Assembly (NCBI GenBank): GCA_937873665.1
Contig: CALMYW010000233.1
Coordinates: forward strand, 1-20,276
Reading direction: 5' to 3'
DNA: 20,276 bases
Origin: an uncultured Sphingorhabdus sp.
GTDB taxonomy: Bacteria > Pseudomonadota > Alphaproteobacteria > Sphingomonadales > Sphingomonadaceae
Shown here: positions 6,262 to 13,361 of the stretch, piece by piece
Layout of the letters: every line of letters starts with the position of its first letter
Position numbering within the stretch: position 1 is the stretch's first letter
The notes under the pieces: model-generated
The model's input: the letters and a program-made list of their open reading frames with translations, nothing else
Told to the model about the DNA's origin: nothing
Database searches by the model: none
Program-made: the position numbers and the translations under genes

Positions 6262-7878
6262 TCAAGAGTTCGAATGATGGCCGATGGAGTACGAGAGCGA
6301 GTTCGGGACGGCGGCGACGGCGCCCATCACGATTCGTCTCTCCTCGTCGCGGATGCCGAACCAGCCCTCGCTATCCGCTCGCTCCGCTCCACCAGCGAGA
6401 TCGAACAGATCCCTCAGCATCAGGTCGTTGAACCGCTTGGTGTACTCGCAACTGCGCTCATCGATTGCCATCTCATCGCCGTGGTTCACAAAGGCGTCGT
6501 AGGCACAGCCATTCCCGCACATGCCTCGCGCGGCGCACCCATCGCAGTGGTCGTAGTAGATCGGCGAGCGCATCCTCCATTTACTGAGGACGTTGTCGCT
6601 GTAGTCAGACCCATCCAAATCCTCGATGACGAGCTTGTCCATAACGAGAAACGACTTGCACGGCCCAACTTTGCCTTTGGCATCGAGGTTGATATTCGCA
6701 CCGCCTGCCGCTCCGCAGTCGTGGAAGCGATACTCCCGACTGACAAAGGGGTCCAGCTTTCTGTGCACCAATTCGAGGAACAGCCCCCGATCACGCCAGG
6801 TCTGATGAATGCGGTACAGCGTCTCTGCGTAGTCCTCCCCCTCAATCAGGTACGCGTAATCGCGCTGCTCGGGTGTCGGTGGCTTCATGAAGTTGACACC
6901 CATACCCGTGGGTGCGTAGCTGTCCATGAAGAACTCGATGATTTCGTCGGCCATCGGAAGGTTGTGCTTCCCGAATACGGCGGAGATCGAGACCTCGACG
7001 CCTGCGTCCTTGAGCATCCGGATACCGCGATCGACCTGTTTCCACGATCCTCGGTTCGCGTGATTCGGTCGAAGCAGGTCGTGCACCTCCTCCGTGCCGT
7101 CCATCGACACGATGCACTTGGCGTTGTTCTCGGCAAGAAGCTTCGCGCGCGCCGGTGTGATCAGTGTGGCGTTCGTCCCAATCACCACCCAGCAGTTCTC
7201 TCCTGGACGGGACAGGCGACGCTTCTCGCTGAGGAGGTGGACGATCTCCGGCCAGTGAAGGGTCGGTTCGCCACCCGTGCAGTGGATGATCTTGGGCTTC
7301 TCCGCTGTTGAACTGCTGAAGAAATACTCGATGACCTCCGTCAACCGGTCGAGGCCCGTCGGCGCCTTTTGAGGCGTGGCAACGTTCTGCACCACCTTGC
7401 AGTAGTCGCACTTGAGGTTACAGAAGTCTGTAAGGAGGATCCGGAGCAGACTGAAATCGACATCGCTCTCGACCCGTTGCGACTCGCGCTCGGCGAGTTC
7501 GGCACGGTATGCGTTCTTGTCCGCACCGGTGCTGGCCAGGAACCCCTGAGCCTCCATGACTTGCCGCAGTTCCTCATTCAGGGGCGGGAGTCCTTGGAGT
7601 ACCCGACTCGCCTCGTCACGCAGGCGGGCGTCCCCATAGATCTGCTGCTGTCGCAGTGCGTGGTTTAGGCAGAAGTAACCACCGTCGAGTTCGATGAGCT
7701 GTACGTCATTCTCGAACTCTCCCATCGGATGGACGCATTCGTCGCGAGGGACCGTGCCGAGCACCCGGGTCGTCAGCGCCGGAATCTTGCCTGCCTGAGG
7801 CGGGCCGATCGTCAGCGCGGACAACGGGACGAACGTGCCTCCGCCCGAAGTTGGGGTACACAAATCACCACAGCTCAC
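6262..7878 (-). CDS. Radical SAM/SPASM-domain enzyme
   Basis: The protein has 538 aa. The start is GTG 7878, supported by a GTGA overlap with the remnant gene before it, the same coupling used elsewhere in this operon. The radical SAM cluster motif is CNLKCDYC (C153, C157, C160), followed by the SAM-binding CTGGEPTLHWPE (200-211). The C-terminus is a textbook SPASM domain: C388, C407 (GKVGPC), then C445-x2-C448-x5-C454-x3-C458 and C477, able to hold two auxiliary 4Fe-4S clusters. A 150-residue N-terminal region precedes the barrel and includes DVQLIELDGGYFCLNHAL, similar in style to N-terminal regions of peptide-maturing SPASM enzymes, and a Cys-containing leader (MSCGDLCTPTSGGG). SPASM enzymes often modify ribosomal peptides or protein side chains, but some act on small molecules. 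No clear precursor peptide is present; it may have been in the DNA displaced by the IS3 insertion. Confidence 0.92.
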   Translation of the reverse strand: MSCGDLCTPTSGGGTFVPLSALTIGPPQAGKIPALTTRVLGTVPRDECVHPMGEFENDVQLIELDGGYFCLNHALRQQQIYGDARLRDEASRVLQGLPPLNEELRQVMEAQGFLASTGADKNAYRAELAERESQRVESDVDFSLLRILLTDFCNLKCDYCKVVQNVATPQKAPTGLDRLTEVIEYFFSSSTAEKPKIIHCTGGEPTLHWPEIVHLLSEKRRLSRPGENCWVVIGTNATLITPARAKLLAENNAKCIVSMDGTEEVHDLLRPNHANRGSWKQVDRGIRMLKDAGVEVSISAVFGKHNLPMADEIIEFFMDSYAPTGMGVNFMKPPTPEQRDYAYLIEGEDYAETLYRIHQTWRDRGLFLELVHRKLDPFVSREYRFHDCGAAGGANINLDAKGKVGPCKSFLVMDKLVIEDLDGSDYSDNVLSKWRMRSPIYYDHCDGCAARGMCGNGCAYDAFVNHGDEMAIDERSCEYTKRFNDLMLRDLFDLAGGAERADSEGWFGIRDEERRIVMGAVAAVPNSLSYSIGHHSNS

Positions 7879-7960
7879 GCCGCCCCCGTCCGTCCGGTAC
7901 TTGTGTCAGCATGCTCAATGGTAGCGAGCCGCCGGGGTGTTGCGCCCGCTTGGTTCGGCG
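7875..7960 (-). pseudogene. 3' remnant of an operon gene cut by IS3
   Basis: One frame is open from the IS3 border (7960) to TGA at 7875-7877, giving 27 codons ending STGRTGAA. The stop forms a 4-nt GTGA overlap with the radical SAM start, matching the coupling seen at the other junctions of this operon. I infer that it is the end of a former upstream gene, whose 5' part and promoter were removed or displaced by IS3. The family cannot be told from so short a tail. It could have been a precursor peptide or another enzyme, or the open frame could be chance in GC-rich DNA. Confidence 0.5.
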
Positions 7961-7974
7961 TGTCCCGCGTCCAG
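7961..7974 (+). repeat. IS3 copy 2 left terminal inverted repeat
   Basis: TGTCCCGCGTCCAG differs at one base from the right end and from the copy 1 left end (116-129). This inner end abuts the truncated operon, 82 bp upstream of the radical SAM start. Confidence 0.88.
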
Positions 7975-8034
7975 CTTTCTGGCAGGCCGGTTATGAGGGC
8001 ATGATCGGCGTCTAGGGAGCAGGAGGACCTGACC

Positions 8035-8304
8035 ATGGGACGACCATCGGTGTTCAGCCCGGAGACCAAGACCCGGATCGTGCTGAGCGTGCTGTCCGGC
8101 GAGGTGTCGGTGGCCGAGGCGGCTCGGAAGGAGAAGGTCTCCGAGCAGTCGATCGGCCGTTGGAAGGCCGAGTTCCTCGAGGCGGGCAAGACCGCGCTGG
8201 CGGCCGGGAAGTCGGGCCCGCCGACCCGGGAGGCGCAGCTTGAGGCCCAGGTCGAGGACCTCACGCTGGCGCTCGGTGAGGCAGCGGTCGAGTTGCGGGT
8301 GTGA
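8035..8304 (+). CDS. IS3-family OrfA (helix-turn-helix), apparently shortened by a frameshift
   Basis: The protein has 89 aa; ATG 8035 has a good AGGAGG site upstream. Residues about 10-50 form the helix-turn-helix (VAEAARKEKVSEQSIGRWKAEF) and residues 70-85 the start of a leucine-rich helix used for OrfA/OrfAB pairing. It stops at TGA 8302-8304 just after ELRV. In the next frame the DNA continues as NKSAEGRLGPSKTSR and then a stop at 8352, which looks like a natural OrfA tail. One missing base near 8302 would explain this. IS3 elements make the active OrfAB fusion by -1 frameshifting near the end of orfA, so the change may alter activity. Confidence 0.85.
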   Translation: MGRPSVFSPETKTRIVLSVLSGEVSVAEAARKEKVSEQSIGRWKAEFLEAGKTALAAGKSGPPTREAQLEAQVEDLTLALGEAAVELRV

Positions 8305-8368
8305 ATAAGAGTGCGGAGGGCCGTTTGGGCCCTTCGAAGACCTCGAGGTAATCCGGATTGAGGAGGGA

Positions 8369-9295
8369 ATGTCGACCTCGAGGTATTGCGAGCTGCTCGA
8401 CATTCCTGAACGGACCTGGCGGCGCTGGCAAGCACGAGCCCGGGCAGGGAAGCCCGTCAAAGGTCCGTGGCCGGCACCTGCCCGTGACCGGCACCGGGAA
8501 GCTGTGGTGGCGATGGCCAGCAAGCATCCGGCCTGGGGGCATCGAAAGATCTGGGCCATGGTCCGGCATGACGGGCATCGGCTTTCGCCGTCGACGGTGT
8601 TGCGGATCATGGCCGATGAAGGGCTCCTGCTGCGGGCTGACTACCAGAAGCAGCGTCGGGAGTTGGCCAAGCAGCGCAAGGCTGCGTTCGCTGCACCACC
8701 CACGGGCCCGAACCAGGTGTGGCAGTTCGACTTCAGTGAGTACGAGACCACCGGCGGCGGGACCTGGCGCGTCGCCGGCGTCGCGGACTACTACTCGAAG
8801 TACGAGTTCGGCTGGCACTGGTCACCCACCGCGAACCAGCACGACGCGATCGCCGGCGTCGAGCTCGCCCTGGCGGAGGCCGAAGCGATGCTCGACGGCG
8901 TCACGCTCATCGATCACCTGACCGATCCCGATACGGGTGAGATCGTTCCGATCACGCTGGTCACCGACAACGGCGGACCGTTCCGGTCGTTCCGCTTCGA
9001 GCACTTCATCACCGCGCATCCGGAGCTCAGGCATGTTCGGACTCGTGTCAGGTCGCCGGGCCAGAACGGGGTCCGTGAGAGGGCTTTCCAGAGCTTGAAG
9101 TATGAGCGGCTCTACCGTGAGCAGATCGACGATGCGCTCGACCTGGTCCGTGAAGCCGACGCCTACCGGGCCGAGTTCAACACCATCCGCCCCCACGTCG
9201 CCCTGGCCTGGAACCGGCCCTCAGACGTCCACTGCGGCCTGGCCGACCCGACCGTCCCCAACTTTCCCGAGCCCGAAATCCTGCCAACTACTTGA
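8369..9295 (+). CDS. IS3-family OrfB transposase (DDE integrase core)
   Basis: The protein has 308 aa from ATG 8369, with AGGAGG immediately before it (unusually close spacing). An N-terminal helix-turn-helix-like segment (YCELLDIPERTWRRWQ) precedes the HPAWGHRKIWAMV region, then the retroviral-integrase catalytic core: D121 in WQFDFSEY, D200 in LVTDNGGPF and E237 in NGVRERAFQSLKYERLY, a DD35E-type spacing. The frame is intact to a TGA just inside the right terminal repeat. It should catalyse excision and insertion of the element together with OrfA, and could act on both this copy's ends and the surviving left end of copy 1. Confidence 0.93.
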   Translation: MSTSRYCELLDIPERTWRRWQARARAGKPVKGPWPAPARDRHREAVVAMASKHPAWGHRKIWAMVRHDGHRLSPSTVLRIMADEGLLLRADYQKQRRELAKQRKAAFAAPPTGPNQVWQFDFSEYETTGGGTWRVAGVADYYSKYEFGWHWSPTANQHDAIAGVELALAEAEAMLDGVTLIDHLTDPDTGEIVPITLVTDNGGPFRSFRFEHFITAHPELRHVRTRVRSPGQNGVRERAFQSLKYERLYREQIDDALDLVREADAYRAEFNTIRPHVALAWNRPSDVHCGLADPTVPNFPEPEILPTT

Positions 9296-9304
9296 CGCGG
9301 GACA
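9291..9304 (-). repeat. IS3 copy 2 right terminal inverted repeat
   Basis: CTTGACGCGGGACA is the exact reverse complement of the copy 1 left end (116-129) over 14 of 14 bases, a better match than to its own left end. It is followed by CGGC (9305-9308). Confidence 0.88.
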
Positions 9305-9669
9305 CGGCTGGTGAAACCAGCGACCATGAGAGCCAGCTCCGGAGAGCAAGCGTCATGCCCGATCATCCACATTCGCGGAACAGTGCACGGTTTGGCTCGC
9401 TGGCGGTATCGAGTAGTGCGAGCGACTAACACCGCCCGCTCTCCGCCCACCTGTTGGATATGCGGTGGTTCGCGCGCTGTCCTGGCAGCTGCTTGAAAAA
9501 CCCTTCCGCCCCACCTCCCGGACCCCGGCCGTGTCAGCTTCCATTCAACACCTCCAGCAGGCGGTGACGGCACCTGTCCGGAAAGGCAGCAGGCACAGGT
9601 GGCTCCGAGGCAGAATAATGATGGCTCCGACAGCGTTAAAGGCGTCAATGTGTCGCTGGCTCCCAGAGT
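9305..9669. other. Non-coding stretch, probable mobile-element debris
   Basis: About 365 bp between the IS3 right end and the ISL3 fragment. Open frames here are short and show no family features on either strand. I see no RNA gene and no complete inverted repeat. It joins IS fragments on both sides and is best read as leftover DNA from successive insertions and deletions. Confidence 0.5.
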
Positions 9670-10098
9670 CCATACGGCTGGCCCTCAGAACAACGAGTAT
9701 TCAACCAGCCCGGACACCTCGACGGAGTTCGCGTCCTCGGGGTCGATGAACACAAGTTTCAAGCACGTCCGCAGCGACGGCAGCAGCTCGTTTGTGACGG
9801 TCCTGGTCGACCTGACACCGGTCGTTGATGGCACTGGTCCTGCCCGGCTGCTGGACATGATCTCCGGCCGCTCGGCGAAGGTGCTGACGGACTGGCTAGA
9901 CGCCCGTGACCAGGCTTTCCGTGACCGGATCAAGGTGGTGACTATGGACGGGTTCGCCGGCTACCACACCGCCTCCGCCAAGGCCGTGCCCGAGGCCCGG
10001 ACGGTGACGGACCCGTTCCAAGTCGTGCACCTGGCCGCTGAGAAGCTGACGCTGTGCCGCCAGCGGATCCAGCAGGACACCACCGGGCACCGCGGCCC
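9670..10098 (+). pseudogene. ISL3-family transposase fragment with frameshift
   Basis: The fragment is truncated at both ends. Up to base 9756 one frame reads HLDGVRVLGVDEHK, the first catalytic-Asp motif of ISL3 transposases. An extra T in the run at 9757-9759 shifts the frame, and the next frame continues FKHVRSDG, ARLLDMISGRSAKVLTDWL, VVTMDGFAGYHTASAKAVP (second Asp) and DPFQVVHLAAEKL. Similarity ends near GHRG at about 10098, where the base composition drops sharply. This is a different ISL3 element from the one at 287-1500 (the motifs differ, for example MDGFAGY against IDMSGEF). It cannot produce an active transposase. Confidence 0.85.
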
Positions 10099-10200
10099 CT
10101 TATATCTCATTTCTCGGTATCATCACGACTTGATTCGGCTGAATGATGCGTCCCTTTTGCACTTGAGTATCGTGATTTCTAGCTTAGATATTTTGAAGCC
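10099..10200. other. AT-rich spacer after the restriction operon
   Basis: This 100-bp stretch is clearly more AT-rich than its surroundings and separates the ISL3 debris from the end of the nuclease gene. It contains a 7-bp inverted repeat, ATCACGA (10122-10128) with TCGTGAT (10170-10176), too widely spaced to be a convincing terminator. No gene is seen. Confidence 0.4.
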
Positions 10201-11382
10201 TTAGCGATATTTGACCAAACCTCGCTGCGACTTGTCATACACGTAGTCGATGATCTCTCCTGACATGATCATCGAAACTGCCTGGTTGATCACGTGTCGC
10301 GGCACGATGAACCACTCCGACGGATCGTATTCCTGGCTCTTCCCATCGATCTGACTCAGGTCGACTCGCACGTCGGCAAATACCCGGTGCAGCAGAGCTT
10401 CCAACGCTGATGCTTTGACGTTGTACACTCGGTAGTCTGCGACGATCTTGACTGGGGCCATTAGGTAGGTCGGAGAAGTCGATGCGCCTTTCACACGCTG
10501 CTCAACGCTGGTGGTCGAGAAGCCGATCTTGTGCAAGTTTTCCATGTTCGCGATGAGCGGATCTGTACTGAGTGACTGCAAGATGTAGATGTGACCCGTC
10601 TCCGTGTCGCCATCGAGAATCTCATCGACCGAGATCTCGGTATGAACGATGGCTTCGCCATTCTGTTCGTGGAGCCTGATCGAGAGCGACTGCCGGTAGA
10701 GGGAGGACTCCGTCCCGTTTTCGAAGATCACACGAAGACGTTGCTTCTGCTCAGCCTTGCCGCCGACGATCATGGTCTTCTTCTCACCGACCTCGGCAAT
10801 AAACAACAGCATCCCCTGGAGGACGAAGAACCGGCCCTCTTCAATAGTGCTGACGCCTTGGTAAGGCGCCCGTTGCATAGTTCCATCGCGCAACTCAGCG
10901 TGTTTCGCGGTGAAGAGGTGCTCGAAGTTGGCGAAGTCCTGTGCGCGCTTGCGTCGAGCTACGGAGTCGGGCGCATCTGCGGATCGGCGAACCGGCAGTT
11001 CAGACACATCGAGTATCCCTGACTCGTCGCCCAGAAGCTCGTCGAGTTCGTCGCCCTCCAGCAGGTCATCGATGGATGCAGGGGCCGCAGGTGCCTCCAA
11101 CAGTCCGAACTCGTCGAGGTGCTTGACCGCCTCGGCCTTCACCTCGTTCGCAAGAAACCCATCGAGGCGCGCTCCAAGCTTGCGTTCGGCGATCTCGCGC
11201 GTCTGCGAACTCGGCAGCCGCCCCTCGGCGCGCCGGAACTCGATGATCTCCAGGAACGCCCGCTCCAGACGGTCAGAAGAAGTGAGCTTCTTCGGCTTCT
11301 CCGGTGCGTTCAGGAGTTCGTCGTCGAGGATGTCGTCGAGGCTTAGAGGTGCCTCCGGCTCGAGGGTCTCGTACTTTTTCAT
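10201..11382 (-). CDS. GIY-YIG-family nuclease of a restriction/defence operon
   Basis: The protein has 393 aa; ATG 11382 overlaps the helicase stop as ATGA. The C-terminal third is a GIY-YIG domain of the T5orf172 type: GHIYIL (263-268, the GIY strand), HKIGFS (284-289, the YIG strand), R296, then E328 and H332 in ALEALLHRVF and EWF (356-358). Residues 36-75 contain a short module (FRRAEGRLPSSQTREIAERK) resembling a helicase-associated repeat, and 100-125 is a very acidic linker. The middle part (180-250) is not assigned. GIY-YIG enzymes cut DNA with one metal ion. Since the methyltransferase shows no clear nuclease motif of its own, this protein is the likely cleaving subunit of the system. 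Confidence 0.85.
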   Translation of the reverse strand: MKKYETLEPEAPLSLDDILDDELLNAPEKPKKLTSSDRLERAFLEIIEFRRAEGRLPSSQTREIAERKLGARLDGFLANEVKAEAVKHLDEFGLLEAPAAPASIDDLLEGDELDELLGDESGILDVSELPVRRSADAPDSVARRKRAQDFANFEHLFTAKHAELRDGTMQRAPYQGVSTIEEGRFFVLQGMLLFIAEVGEKKTMIVGGKAEQKQRLRVIFENGTESSLYRQSLSIRLHEQNGEAIVHTEISVDEILDGDTETGHIYILQSLSTDPLIANMENLHKIGFSTTSVEQRVKGASTSPTYLMAPVKIVADYRVYNVKASALEALLHRVFADVRVDLSQIDGKSQEYDPSEWFIVPRHVINQAVSMIMSGEIIDYVYDKSQRGLVKYR

Positions 11383-13361
11383 TCGACCACCATCTCCGTC
11401 GCTGCCTTCTCAGCTTGACGCTGCTGCTTCAGCTTCTGCAAGAAGAGCAGCGCCGCAGCCATGCGCTTCTCCTCCGGATCATCCGAGCGTAGATCTGGCC
11501 GCTTGCCGTTGACCTTCACCCAGGTTTTGATCTTCGGGTACAACGCCAAGGCTTCTTCCTCGGAGAACTCGATCTTTGTTGAGGTGATCGTGTCCTGGAT
11601 CAGTCGCAGCACCGACGGCGTGACCGATTTCGACAGCACCTCGAACGCCCTCTGGAACGGGTTCACCGAGTCGATGAGGTTGATGTTCAGCTCGTCGATG
11701 TTCACGAACTTCTCGGCCATCTTGATGAACCGCTTGTCTCCGACCTCGCGTACCTCACCGTTCTTGATCACCGAGTCGACGACCACCTGTTGACGCACCT
11801 CCTCGACCTGCGCCTCGGAGAGGTCGGGGTACTTCTCGCGGATAATCTTCGGGATCAGCACCTTGTTAGTAGTCTCGGCGTCAATCGATCCAGCCGCGGC
11901 CCGGGCAAAGGTATCGTCCTGCAGAATCGTCGCCTTCAGATCGTTCAGGTCCGCCTCGACAATCTGCTTCACGCGTTCGCTCGAGGGCTCCTTGAAACCC
12001 TTGATCCGCAGTTCGCCCTTCTTCGCGGGTTCGTCGTCGTCGAACTTCTTCGTCTTGAAGTTGAAGTTCGGCGCGAGCACCTGCTCCATCAGCAGCGACG
12101 CCGTGATCGCCTTAAGCATATTGTTCACCGACACCTTGACCTCACCCTGCGAAGCATCCGGCTCGGCGATCAGGTTCGTGAACTGCGCATGCGACTTGCC
12201 TGGGCTGTCACGCGTCACGCGCCCGATGATCTGGATGACCTCGGTCAGCGACGCCCGGTAGCCAACCGTCAAAGCATGCTCCGCAAACGGCCAGTCGAAG
12301 CCCTCCTTCGCCATGCCTAACGCAATGATGATGTCGACGCCATCGCGCTCCTTCGAGGCGGTGTGGGACAGGTAGTGCAGCGCGTCGCCACGCTTCTTCA
12401 GATCGGCATCGTCTACAAGGTCCGCAACTCGGACGATCTCACCGGTATCCGCGCGTCGCACGCAGATGATCCCCGTATCGCGATCTGTCGATTCGACGTG
12501 ACCGATCACGTCGATGATCCGGCCGACCTCTTCGATCTTGTCCTTCGTTGACTCGCCCGAATTCACGCTTGGTATGTGCACTATCGTCTTCTTGTCGAGG
12601 TCGAGCACCTCGTGGATAGCGTCGGTGTATCGGCCCTGGTAGAAGTGGTGTCCGATGCCCAGGGAACGCAAATACTCGTACCCATTGAGCTGGTCGTAGT
12701 AGTTGAATGTGACTGGCGTGAACTTCGCTTCGTCCTCGGGCGACAGGACAGGCACCGAGTCCCCACGAAAATACGAACCAGTCATGGCCACGATGTGCGC
12801 GTCAGACCCGTTCATCACATCGCGCAGCAGCGCTCCAAGCCGCGAGGTCTCTGTGTCGGCTGAGACGTGGTGGAACTCGTCGATGGCCAACACTGTCCCA
12901 TTGAACGACTCTGGGGCCAACTTCTCGAAGGCGAATCGCAAGGTCGCGTGCGTGCACACGAGCACCGCGTCCGGCCCCTCGAGGAACCCGATGAACGCGT
13001 CGACCTTGCCCGCTGAGGATCCCGCATCGCACAGGTTGTGCTCGTCCTTGATCTCCCAGTCCGCCCAAAAACCGTACTTCGTCAGCTTGGTAGATGCGAA
13101 TGAAGCGCCGATCGAGCGTTCCGGCACCGCAACGATGACCTTCTTACGACCCTGGTTATACAGCTTGTCCAGAGCAACAAACATCAGCGCACGCGATTTA
13201 CCCGACGCCGGTGGGGCCTTTACAAGCAGGTGCTGTGCGTCGCGCTGCCCGAACACCCGCTGCTGCATCTCGCGCATGCCCAGTGCGTCAGTATTCACCG
13301 ACGCCTTCGTCTGCGCATACGTGACATCGACGATATTCACAGGCTTATTAATCGCACTCAC
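11379..13361 (-). CDS. Superfamily 2 DEAD/DEAH-type helicase of a restriction/defence operon
   Basis: The protein has 660 aa; GTG 13361 overlaps the methyltransferase stop as GTGA. Motif I is KAPPASGKSRAL (Walker A, 50-56), motif II LAIDEFHH (DEFH, 161-164), motif III AMTGSYFRG (194-196 as TGS rather than SAT), and motif VI QIIGRVTRD (377-385) with the preceding GMAKEGFDWPFA. Two RecA-like domains take up residues 30-390. The remaining 270 residues are mostly helical and end in a segment WVKVNGKRPDLRSDDPEEKR resembling a helicase-associated module. It probably translocates on or remodels DNA to bring the methyltransferase and nuclease to their targets, as restriction helicase subunits do. Substrate and direction cannot be told. 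Confidence 0.9.
   Translation of the reverse strand: MSAINKPVNIVDVTYAQTKASVNTDALGMREMQQRVFGQRDAQHLLVKAPPASGKSRALMFVALDKLYNQGRKKVIVAVPERSIGASFASTKLTKYGFWADWEIKDEHNLCDAGSSAGKVDAFIGFLEGPDAVLVCTHATLRFAFEKLAPESFNGTVLAIDEFHHVSADTETSRLGALLRDVMNGSDAHIVAMTGSYFRGDSVPVLSPEDEAKFTPVTFNYYDQLNGYEYLRSLGIGHHFYQGRYTDAIHEVLDLDKKTIVHIPSVNSGESTKDKIEEVGRIIDVIGHVESTDRDTGIICVRRADTGEIVRVADLVDDADLKKRGDALHYLSHTASKERDGVDIIIALGMAKEGFDWPFAEHALTVGYRASLTEVIQIIGRVTRDSPGKSHAQFTNLIAEPDASQGEVKVSVNNMLKAITASLLMEQVLAPNFNFKTKKFDDDEPAKKGELRIKGFKEPSSERVKQIVEADLNDLKATILQDDTFARAAAGSIDAETTNKVLIPKIIREKYPDLSEAQVEEVRQQVVVDSVIKNGEVREVGDKRFIKMAEKFVNIDELNINLIDSVNPFQRAFEVLSKSVTPSVLRLIQDTITSTKIEFSEEEALALYPKIKTWVKVNGKRPDLRSDDPEEKRMAAALLFLQKLKQQRQAEKAATEMVVE

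Larger units (their letters stand above)
7961..9304 (+). mobile_element. IS3-family insertion sequence, full length (copy 2)
   Basis: The element is 1344 bp. The left terminus is TGTCCCGCGTCCAG (7961-7974) and the right is CTTGACGCGGGACA (9291-9304), an inverted repeat matching at 13 of 14 bases. Similarity continues imperfectly to a shared TGGCAGG about 25 bp in. It carries orfA and orfB in the usual order. Its immediate flanks (GGCG on the left, CGGC on the right) are not a duplication of each other, whereas the CGGC to its right matches the CGGC left of copy 1 at 112-115. Confidence 0.92.

Noticed and set aside
5250..7311. Long plus-strand open frames (393 and 428 codons)
   Set aside because: They lie antisense to the ThiL-like and radical SAM genes and show no family motifs.
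7865..7912. 15-codon minus-strand ORF upstream of the radical SAM gene as a leader or precursor peptide
   Set aside because: It overlaps the enzyme start, has no clear ribosome binding site and no typical precursor features; the GTGA-coupled remnant frame is the better explanation.
7915..8610. Minus-strand ORF of 231 codons across the IS3 left end
   Set aside because: It is antisense to the IS3 orfA/orfB and is disrupted by element borders.
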